From positions 1 through 12,270 of the forward strand of contig JBBQYL010000158.1 in NCBI GenBank assembly GCA_038208735.1: DNA of 12,270 bases, given 5' to 3'. The translations under genes were made by a program, and so were the position numbers. The notes under the pieces were generated by a model. It did no database searches, was not told the DNA's origin, and saw only the letters and a list, made by a program, of their open reading frames with translations. Shown here piece by piece: positions 1-5,865 of the stretch. This DNA comes from Scleromatobacter sp038208735 (lineage in GTDB: Bacteria; Pseudomonadota; Gammaproteobacteria; Burkholderiales; Burkholderiaceae_C). How positions within the stretch are numbered: position 1 is the stretch's first letter; the number at the start of each line of letters is the position of its first letter.

Positions 1-2
1 CC

Positions 3-1382
3 GAGGCCCAGTGGTTCCTCGAGGAGGCGCAGCAGCTGCACCGCGCGGGCACCGCGCGCTCCGAGATCGCCGTGCTCTATCGCAGCAACGCGCAGTCGCG
101 GGTGATCGAGTCGGCGCTGTTCAACGCCGGCATACCGTACCGGGTGTACGGCGGCCTGCGCTTCTTCGAGCGCGCCGAGGTCAAGCACGCGCTGTCCTAC
201 CTGCGCCTGATCGAGAACCCGAACGACGACACCAGCTTCCTGCGCGTCGTCAACTTCCCCACGCGGGGCATCGGCGCCCGCACCATCGAGCTGCTGCAGG
301 ACTCGGCGCGCCAGTCGGGCCGCAGCCTGTTCCAGAGCGTGGGCAGCGTGTCCGGCAAGGGCGGCGGCAACCTCGCGCAGTTCACGGGCCTCGTCGAGCG
401 CATGCTCGACGCGACGCGCGGGCTCACGCTGCGCGACATCATCGAGCACGTGCTGGCCGAGACGGGGCTCATCGACTTCTATCGCGCCGACAAGGACGGC
501 GCCGATCGCGTCGAGAACCTGGAGGAACTGATGAACGCCGCCGAGGCCTTCGTCACCCAGGAGGGCTTCGGCCGCGACGCGGTGGGACTCCCGGTGGACG
601 AGCTCGCGCCCGGAACGCTGTCCGAACGCAACGTGTCGCGCGACGTTCAGGGCCTCGAGCTGCTGCCGGTGCCCACGTCGCCCGACGCCGAGACCGGCGA
701 GATCATGTCGCCGCTGGCCGCGTTCCTCACCCACGCGTCGCTGGAGGCCGGCGACAACCAGGCGCAGGCGGGCCAGGACGCCGTCCAGCTGATGACCATC
801 CACTCGGCCAAGGGGCTCGAGTTCGACAGCGTGTTCATCACCGGCCTCGAGGAAGGCCTGTTCCCGCACGAGAACTCGCTGCAGACCAACGACGGCCTCG
901 AGGAAGAGCGCCGCCTGATGTACGTGGCCATCACGCGCGCCCGCAAGCGCCTGTACCTGAGCTTCAGCCAGACCCGCCTGCTGCACGGCCAGACGCGCTA
1001 CAACGTCAAGAGCCGCTTCGTCGACGAGCTGCCCGAGGCCAACCTGCGCTGGCTCACGCCGCGCAACCAGGCGTTCGGGTCGGGCTACGCCCGCGAGTAC
1101 AAGCAGGCGTGGGAGCGCGGCACCGGCCTGGGCTCGATGGTGGGCGCCGGCCGCCTCGACTCGGCGTCCGTGCCCAAGGCCATGCAGGAAAGCCGCTCGG
1201 CCACCAGCAGCGGCGGCCACGCGCTGCGCCAGGGCCAGTCGGTGTTCCACAACAAGTTCGGCGAGGGCGTCATCATGACGCTGGAAGGCGCCGGCGAGGA
1301 GGCCCGCGCCCAGGTCAACTTCGGGCGCCACGGCATGAAGTGGCTGGCGCTGTCGGTGGCCAAGCTCACGCCGGTCGATTGA
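3..1382 (+). CDS. uvrD: DNA helicase II UvrD, C-terminal part (5' end outside the window)
   Basis: UvrD is a superfamily 1A 3'-5' DNA helicase that removes the incised oligonucleotide in nucleotide excision repair and unwinds nicked DNA in mismatch repair. The frame is open from base 3, so the gene is truncated by the window edge. The 459 residues seen would be about the last two thirds of a family usually around 720-780 residues. Visible helicase motifs are the LYRSN segment near 75, motif V (TIHSAKGLEFDSVFITGLEEG, around 794-856) and motif VI (ERRLMYVAITRARKRLYL, around 907-958). A lower-complexity insert lies between about 550 and 700, just before PLAAFLTHASLEAG; I recall similar inserts in Burkholderiales UvrD. 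The last ~45 residues (FGEGVIMTLEG to KWLALSVAKL) match the C-terminal Tudor-like domain that contacts RNA polymerase in E. coli UvrD. Rep and PcrA are alternatives, but this tail favours UvrD. The next gene starts one base after the stop. Confidence 0.96.
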   Translation, partial: EAQWFLEEAQQLHRAGTARSEIAVLYRSNAQSRVIESALFNAGIPYRVYGGLRFFERAEVKHALSYLRLIENPNDDTSFLRVVNFPTRGIGARTIELLQDSARQSGRSLFQSVGSVSGKGGGNLAQFTGLVERMLDATRGLTLRDIIEHVLAETGLIDFYRADKDGADRVENLEELMNAAEAFVTQEGFGRDAVGLPVDELAPGTLSERNVSRDVQGLELLPVPTSPDAETGEIMSPLAAFLTHASLEAGDNQAQAGQDAVQLMTIHSAKGLEFDSVFITGLEEGLFPHENSLQTNDGLEEERRLMYVAITRARKRLYLSFSQTRLLHGQTRYNVKSRFVDELPEANLRWLTPRNQAFGSGYAREYKQAWERGTGLGSMVGAGRLDSASVPKAMQESRSATSSGGHALRQGQSVFHNKFGEGVIMTLEGAGEEARAQVNFGRHGMKWLALSVAKLTPVD

Positions 1383-1383
1383 C

Positions 1384-2307
1384 GTGACTCCCCTCTACGA
1401 CGCCAACGTGCGCCTCGTCGGGTTCTTCGACGGCGTCTACCTGTTCGACCTGGCCAACGAGTGGATCGCGTTCCACGATCGCGGCCACGCGTTCGCCGCC
1501 AGCGGCCGCTGGCTGGGGCCCGTGCAGGACGGGATCTTCCTCGACCTCGACGGCAAGGTGGTGGCCTGGCTGGCCGGCTCACGTCCCACCACGGGCATGA
1601 AGCCGACGCCGCCGATGGACCCCAAGCGGCCGCTGCCGCCCAAGCGCCCGCTGCGTCCGCGCTCGCCGTTGCCGCCGCCGGTGCCGATGCAGCCGGGCGG
1701 CGGCTGGTCGGCGCTCAGCTGGGCGCAGTGGATGGGCTACGAGCCCGTGGCGGCGGCGGCGCGGGCGGACGCGGCCAGCCTGGCCATCGAGCCGATAGTC
1801 GACGCCAACCTCGGCCGGTTCTTCGCGTACCTCGGAGAGCAGCTGGCCGAGAATGGCCGCGATGGCGTGTTCTTCCAGCCGGTGGCGCCCACCGACGCGG
1901 GCGTGCCGCCCGGCCGGCAGGAGGCGTTTCGCGCCGGCTTCGCCACGCCGGTGGGCGAGCCGGGCTGGCGGCGCGGCTGGATCGCGCGCGACGCCGACGG
2001 CGCGGTGGCGGGCCACGTCGACCTGCGTGCGCACCCCGAGCCGCACACCGGCCATCGTTGCCAGCTGGGCATGGGCGTGCGGCGCGACCTGCGCCGGCTG
2101 GGCCTGGCGTGCCGCCTGCTGGCCCACGCCACGCAGTGGGCCGCGGACGCGGGCCTGAAGTGGATCGACCTGCAGGTGCTGTCCCTCAACGCACCGGCCG
2201 TGGCGCTCTATCGGCGCGAGGGCTTCCAGATGCAGGGCGGCCGGCCCGACATGTTCGTCATCGACGGCGTGTCGCTGGGCGAGATCTGGATGGCGCGCAA
2301 GACCTGA
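1384..2307 (+). CDS. Fusion protein: N-terminal four-repeat beta-flower-like domain plus C-terminal GNAT N-acetyltransferase
   Basis: The 307-residue protein has three parts. Residues 3-66 hold four degenerate repeats of about 16 residues (LYDANVRLVGFFDG, LFDLANEWIAFHDRG, AFAASGRWLGPVQDG, FLDLDGKVVAWLAG). They resemble proteins named '4-fold beta-flower', whose function is unknown. Residues 72-108 form a Pro/Arg-rich linker ending in GGGWS, also as I recall those proteins ending. Residues 133-305 form a GNAT acetyltransferase. Its acetyl-CoA-binding motif A is VRRDLRRLGLACRLL (232-246, with R-x-x-G-x-A), and NAPAVALYRREGF (269-281) is the usual C-terminal motif. The acceptor substrate is unknown. 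The start is GTG, one base after the uvrD stop, with no clear ribosome-binding site, so translation is probably coupled to uvrD. An internal ATG at residue 117 could give a GNAT-only product. The gene ends 3 bp from the convergent sterol-desaturase-family gene. Confidence 0.82.
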   Translation: MTPLYDANVRLVGFFDGVYLFDLANEWIAFHDRGHAFAASGRWLGPVQDGIFLDLDGKVVAWLAGSRPTTGMKPTPPMDPKRPLPPKRPLRPRSPLPPPVPMQPGGGWSALSWAQWMGYEPVAAAARADAASLAIEPIVDANLGRFFAYLGEQLAENGRDGVFFQPVAPTDAGVPPGRQEAFRAGFATPVGEPGWRRGWIARDADGAVAGHVDLRAHPEPHTGHRCQLGMGVRRDLRRLGLACRLLAHATQWAADAGLKWIDLQVLSLNAPAVALYRREGFQMQGGRPDMFVIDGVSLGEIWMARKT

Positions 2308-2325
2308 GGGTCAGCCCTTCCAGGT
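2302..2325. terminator. Hairpin spanning both convergent stop codons, candidate bidirectional transcription stop
   Basis: The left arm is ACCTG plus AGGG (2302-2310), the loop is TCAG (2311-2314), and the right arm is CCCT (2315-2318) and CAGGT (2321-2325) with TC bulged. This gives nine base pairs. The stop of the GNAT gene (2305-2307) lies in the left arm and the stop of the opposing gene (2311-2313) lies in the loop. No T-run follows on either strand, so it is not a canonical intrinsic terminator. It is the only candidate in this 3-bp convergent gap. Confidence 0.45.
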
Positions 2326-3450
2326 GAACGGAAACTTCACCTGTTTCCAGAAGCTTTCCGGCACGTAGTCGCCCACCACGCCGTACTGCTCGGGCCAGGT
2401 GCGGTCCGACTTCACCGCCGTGCCGAAGAGGTAGTCGATGAACGCGAAGTGCGCTGCATAGTTCCTGTCGATCGCCTCGTCGTCTTGCGCGTGGTGCCAG
2501 TGGTGGAAGTTGGGCGTCACGACGAGGTAGCGCAGCGGCCCCAGCCGCACGCTGACGTTGGCGTGGTTGAACACCGCCTGGAAGCCGACGATCACGATGT
2601 ACGTGTCGATGACGTCCTTGTCGAAGCCCAGCACGAAGATGGGCGCCAGCACGAGCGTGCGCGTGATGAGCAGTTCGAGCACGTGCTGGCGCGAGCCGGC
2701 CAGCCAATCCATGCTCTTGACGCTGTGGTGGACGGCGTGCAGCCGCCACAGCGTGGGCACCTCGTGGTATGCGCGGTGCGTGGCGTACTGCACCAGGTCG
2801 GCCACGAGGACGATGAGGAACAGCGCCGCCGGGTAAGGCAGGTCGCGCACCCAGCCCTGGATGCCGTCGCGGGCCGCCCAGCCGAACAGCTTGTGCACCA
2901 GCAGGTTGGTGGCCAGGAGGATGAAGCCCACGATCATGTGGTTCACGATGAAGTGCTGCATGTCCACCTGCCATTCGGCGCGGAAGACGGGTTGCTCGCG
3001 GCGCAGCGAGAACAGCTTCTCGATGAACACGAAGATCAGCGACGATCCCAGCAGGTCGAGGATGAACCAGTCGAGGCCGATGTAGGGCGTGTGGTCGGCG
3101 AAGTTGTTCACGGGCACCTTGGCGCCGCCCAGCAGTGCGGACGCGGCCACCAGGAAGAACGCCGACGCGGCGAGCCAGCGCGTCCGGGCGAACAGGATGT
3201 TGTACAGCGAGATGCCGCCGGCCACGACCATCGCCCAGTACATGATCAGGCGGATGGTGGCCACGTCGTACTGCTTGCGCAACTCGGGTGTGGTGAGATA
3301 TTGCGGGAAGTGGAACGCCAGCACGCCCAGGAAGCACAGGATGCCCAGGATCAGCGCCACCACGCCGGAGGACACGCCGCGGCCGGCGGGCAGCGGGCCG
3401 TGCGAATGCGAGAGGTCGTTGAGCCTGGTGAGCGTCGTCGGTTTCTTCAT
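2311..3450 (-). CDS. Sterol desaturase / fatty acid hydroxylase family membrane protein
   Basis: This 379-residue integral membrane protein belongs to the di-iron superfamily of sterol desaturases, C-4 methyl oxidases and fatty acid hydroxylases, which insert oxygen into or desaturate lipid chains. The His clusters expected to bind the two irons are present: HRAYH (225-229), HAVHH (238-242) and HHWHH (316-320), with a further NHAN at 295-298. Hydrophobic segments lie at about 28-46, 66-86, 93-108, 125-143, 170-185, 206-222 and 264-292, so the His clusters should face the cytoplasm. The lipid substrate cannot be told from sequence. I chose the ATG at 3450 because it gives a normal N-terminus (MKKPTTLTRL) and sits directly behind a good promoter. 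The open frame continues upstream only as a shadow of the next gene. The 53-bp gap to the upstream gene and its own promoter suggest independent transcription, possibly with some readthrough from the thrB unit. Confidence 0.92.
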   Translation of the reverse strand: MKKPTTLTRLNDLSHSHGPLPAGRGVSSGVVALILGILCFLGVLAFHFPQYLTTPELRKQYDVATIRLIMYWAMVVAGGISLYNILFARTRWLAASAFFLVAASALLGGAKVPVNNFADHTPYIGLDWFILDLLGSSLIFVFIEKLFSLRREQPVFRAEWQVDMQHFIVNHMIVGFILLATNLLVHKLFGWAARDGIQGWVRDLPYPAALFLIVLVADLVQYATHRAYHEVPTLWRLHAVHHSVKSMDWLAGSRQHVLELLITRTLVLAPIFVLGFDKDVIDTYIVIVGFQAVFNHANVSVRLGPLRYLVVTPNFHHWHHAQDDEAIDRNYAAHFAFIDYLFGTAVKSDRTWPEQYGVVGDYVPESFWKQVKFPFTWKG

Positions 3451-3456
3451 CCCCGC

Positions 3457-3485
3457 ATTCCAACGGAAACTCGGCGCGCTGTCGA
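3457..3485 (-). promoter_or_regulatory. Sigma70-type promoter of the sterol-desaturase-family gene, probably leaderless
   Basis: Reading the minus strand, a -35 hexamer TCGACA (3485-3480, five of six to consensus) is followed by a 17-bp spacer and a -10 hexamer TGGAAT (3462-3457, four of six). Then come GCGGGG (6 nt) and the ATG at 3450. The expected start of transcription falls on or next to the A of the ATG. A G-rich run sits just before the ATG, but it is too close to act as a normal ribosome-binding site. Confidence 0.55.
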
Positions 3486-3503
3486 CCCTCTTTGGCGGGG
3501 GGG

Positions 3504-4373
3504 TCAGGCGGCCGGCGGCTCGGCGTCCGCCATCACGGTGTGGAAGGGCGCCGGCGTGCTGATCTCGAAGGTGTCGGCGAAGCCGAACCACAGCGACAGG
3601 AAGTAGGTGATGCTCAGCATCATCTGGCCGGTGAGCGCGGCCAGCGACATCGCCTCGATGCCGAAGATGCTGGCCAGGACCTGCACGATGGCGTCGAACA
3701 CGAAGCCCACCACGGCCCAGCCCGCCAGGAAGGTGACGAACGCCCCCTTGGTGCGCCACAGCGCGACGACGCTGGAGAACATGGCCTGCGCCACGCCCTG
3801 GCCGCCCCACTGCACCAGGGCCGGCACGTACCACAGCGGGATGGAGATGAGCGTGAGCCCCAGCATCACGAAGCGGATGGCCGACACGCTGGCCGTGCTC
3901 ATGGGCGCGATCGCCGGGGGCTTGCCGTCGGCGCCGGGCGTGGAGGCGGCATGCAGCCAACGCTGGGTGTCGCCGCCGTCCATCGCGTTGGCGCAGACGG
4001 CCAGCAGCGCCACGGCCGCCACGTAGATCAGCATGACGGCGAGCATGCCGCGCGCCGCCTGCGGGGTGGTGGTGAACGGCGTCCTGAACACCGCGGGCCG
4101 CAGCTTCTGGTCGGCGAGCACGTCGGTGGCGGCCTGCATGAAGCCCACCGACAGCAGCGGCATCCACGCCGCCACCGCCAGCATCACCAGCGGCGAGATG
4201 GCCACGGCGAAGAAGGCGATCATGAACACGCACAGCGTGAAGAACAGCCACAGGCCGACGAAGCCCAGCGGCCGGCGCCAGAACATGCGGAAGCCGCGCC
4301 GGATCCACGACAGGCCCGCCAACGGCGGGAGGCTGCGCAACCGGATCTTGACGGGCGCGGGGGAGACGTTCAT
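3504..4373 (-). CDS. BPSS1780-family multi-pass inner membrane protein
   Basis: A 289-residue membrane protein with a Burkholderiales-type BPSS1780 family pattern; the function is unknown. Hydrophobic segments appear at about 36-60, 60-78, 108-128, 166-188, 212-236 and 246-264. The stretch WYVPALVQWGGQGVAQAMFS (181-200) with the following VALWRTKGAF is what I recognise as the family signature. A loop at about 130-162 is polar and Pro-rich. The start ATG (4373) overlaps the stop of thrB as ATGA, so translation should be coupled to ribosomes finishing the thrB frame. That matters because thrB carries an internal stop codon (see the thrB entry). Seven consecutive G (3497-3503, plus strand) lie immediately after the stop, a place where sequencing slippage would be harmless. 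Confidence 0.85.
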   Translation of the reverse strand: MNVSPAPVKIRLRSLPPLAGLSWIRRGFRMFWRRPLGFVGLWLFFTLCVFMIAFFAVAISPLVMLAVAAWMPLLSVGFMQAATDVLADQKLRPAVFRTPFTTTPQAARGMLAVMLIYVAAVALLAVCANAMDGGDTQRWLHAASTPGADGKPPAIAPMSTASVSAIRFVMLGLTLISIPLWYVPALVQWGGQGVAQAMFSSVVALWRTKGAFVTFLAGWAVVGFVFDAIVQVLASIFGIEAMSLAALTGQMMLSITYFLSLWFGFADTFEISTPAPFHTVMADAEPPAA

Positions 4374-5347
4374 CGCAGTGAGAGCTCGGGATGCCATGGC
4401 TGCTCGACGCAGTCCACCAGCACGCGCTCTAGGTGCGTCGGATCCTTGGCCTGGAGCAGCGCGGCCTCGCGCGGCAGGTGCCAGTCGGCCAGGCGCGAGA
4501 GCCAGAAGCGCAGCGCGGCGGCGCGACGCATGCCGGGCAGCGCGCGCAGTTCGGCCGGACTCATCGGGCGATGCAGGTGGTAGGCGCGCAGCAGGGCCTG
4601 CGCGTGCTCGGGCTCCAGGCGCCCGCTGTCCAGGTCGATGCACCAGTCGTTGATGCACACCGCCAGGTCGTAGACGTGGTGGTCGATGCCGGCGAAGTAG
4701 AAGTCGAACACGCCGGACAGGCGCGGCGCGTCGGGTGGGCCGTCGAACAGCGCGTTGTCGCGGAACAGGTCGGCGTGCACCGGGCCCCTGGGCAGCGACT
4801 GCGTGCTGGCGGCGGCATGGAAGCGCTGCTGGAAGTCGAGTTCGTCGTCCAGGCGCTGCGCAAGTTGGGCGCTCACGTGGGGGCGCACGATGGGCACGGT
4901 CCGCGCCCACTAGTCGAGGCCGCGCAGGTTGGGCTGCTGCGTGGGGAAGTCGAGCGCGGCGGTGTGCAGGTGCGCCAGCGTGACACCGAGCAGCGAGCAG
5001 TGGGCCAGCATCGGCGCATCGATGCTCTCGCCCGGCAGCAGGTTCACCAGCGAGGCCGGCTTGCCGGCGATCGAATGCAGGAAGTTGCCGGTGGCGTCGG
5101 TGCGCGGCTCGGGCACCGGCAGGCCTTTGCGCGCCAGGTGCTGCATCAGGCCGAGGTAGAACGGCAACTGCTCGAAGCCGAGACGCTCGAACACCGTCAG
5201 CACCCAGTCGCCCTTGTCGGAATGCACGAAGTAGTTCGTGTTCTCGATGCCGCCGGCGCAGCCGCGCATCGACGTGAGCGTGCCGGCGTCCAGCGTGCGC
5301 AGGAGCGCGGCCGCCGTGTCGACGTCGACTTCCGTGTAGACAGCCAT
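4370..5347 (-). pseudogene. thrB: Homoserine kinase (APH-like ThrB) interrupted by an in-frame amber codon
   Basis: Homoserine kinase converts L-homoserine and ATP to O-phosphohomoserine for threonine synthesis. This is the aminoglycoside-phosphotransferase-fold type common in beta- and gammaproteobacteria. Read through, the frame gives about 325 residues, a normal length. The N-lobe has GGIENTNYFV (32-41) and WVLTVFER (48-55). The C-lobe has the catalytic HADLFRDN (191-198) and the metal-binding DFYFAG (from 215). The frame is broken by TAG at codon 146 (4912-4910), directly after NLRGLD and before WARTVPIV. Both halves are in the same frame, so this is a substitution, not a frameshift. I expect the family to have a Trp-Trp pair here, so TGG to TAG (plus-strand C to T at 4911) is the simplest origin. 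Each fragment lacks half of the kinase, so the gene should be inactive unless the stop is read through or is a sequencing error. A GTG at 4897 could restart the second half. Confidence 0.85.
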
Positions 5348-5421
5348 CAGCAGGTCCGGGAGGGAGCGGCGCGGCGCGCGGCGTCAGCCGACGGGGCTGC
5401 GATCAGCGCGCGGGGCACGAC

Positions 5422-5814
5422 TCAGAACGGGAGGGGGAACGTGAACGTGCGCATGCCCGCGCCGTGGTCGTTCTCGGGCGCGACGCCGGGATCCTTGGGC
5501 TGGAGCTCGTAGCTGCCCATGCCGGGGATCTTGGAGTGCACGACGATCTTCTTGGTGACGCCGCGCACGCGGGTCTCCTCGATCTTGACCTGCGAGTCTT
5601 CCACCACGAGGTGCTCGATCTTCGCGTCCTTGCTCGGCGCCGCCGCCGTCTCCACCAGTTCGCCGGTGGCCGGGTCGATGGCTGACGTGGTGCCCGCCGG
5701 GGCCGCCGGGTGCACCGGGCTGGGCGGGTTCGGGCCGCGCTGCGCGAACGCGGACGTGCCGGCCAGGGCCAGCAGGGTGGCGAGAACGAGGGGCGATGCG
5801 GTACGGGCGGTCAT
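5422..5814 (-). CDS. Secreted DUF2782 domain protein
   Basis: A 130-residue protein with a Sec signal peptide: a basic MTAR start, a hydrophobic core over about 8-22, and probable cleavage after AFA near residue 24. The mature part begins with a Pro/Ala-rich stretch. A compact beta-rich domain follows (about 60-130), including VKIEETRVRGVTKKIVVHSK and SYELQPKDP. I recognise this as DUF2782, a periplasmic domain of unknown function. DUF2782 genes lie between polA and thrB in pseudomonads too, so the neighbourhood is old, though no functional link is proven. It is the first gene of the leftward unit: thrB starts 74 nt after its stop. That gap holds only a small CAGCC/GGCTG hairpin and no clear promoter, so the two are probably co-transcribed. 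Confidence 0.85.
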   Translation of the reverse strand: MTARTASPLVLATLLALAGTSAFAQRGPNPPSPVHPAAPAGTTSAIDPATGELVETAAAPSKDAKIEHLVVEDSQVKIEETRVRGVTKKIVVHSKIPGMGSYELQPKDPGVAPENDHGAGMRTFTFPLPF

Positions 5815-5820
5815 GCCTCC

Positions 5821-5826
5821 ATTCTA
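5821..5826 (-). promoter_or_regulatory. -10 element TAGAAT for the DUF2782-thrB unit
   Basis: On the minus strand TAGAAT (5826-5821, five of six to consensus) is followed by GGAGGC and the ATG at 5814, a 6-nt gap. Transcription should therefore start at or beside the ATG. GGAGG is one base from the ATG, too close for a normal Shine-Dalgarno role. No good -35 is visible at 16-18 bp. Confidence 0.45.
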
Positions 5827-5853
5827 GTCGTTCGCGCCGGCCCGCGCGCCCGG

Positions 5854-5859
5854 CACAAT
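5854..5859 (+). promoter_or_regulatory. -10 element CACAAT for polA
   Basis: CACAAT lies exactly 6 nt before the polA ATG at 5866, within the 51-bp divergent gap shared with the DUF2782 gene. The two -10 elements face away from each other, with about 27 bp between them. The -35 position holds TTCGCG, which is weak. Spacing predicts a leaderless polA message. Confidence 0.4.
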
Positions 5860-5865
5860 GGCGGG

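Noticed and set aside
11..1387. A 458-residue open frame overlapping uvrD in another frame
   Set aside because: Arg/Ala/Pro-rich translation with no domain; the uvrD frame shows clear helicase motifs.
3497..3503. Run of seven G next to the BPSS1780-family stop, as a phase-variable tract
   Set aside because: It lies just outside the coding region and beyond the -35 of the next gene, so a length change would not alter either protein or the promoter spacing.
2311..4308. A 665-residue extended version of the sterol-desaturase-family protein
   Set aside because: The upstream extension is an Arg/His-rich out-of-frame reading of the BPSS1780-family gene and the promoter; the ATG at 3450 gives a normal protein.
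4370..5347. A frameshift, or two separate genes, in the thrB region
   Set aside because: The two halves are 540 bp apart at their ends, a multiple of three, in the same frame, and together make exactly one ThrB; a point nonsense change is enough.
5348..5421. A promoter for thrB in the gap after DUF2782
   Set aside because: No -10/-35 pair at acceptable spacing; only a 5-bp CAGCC/GGCTG hairpin is seen.
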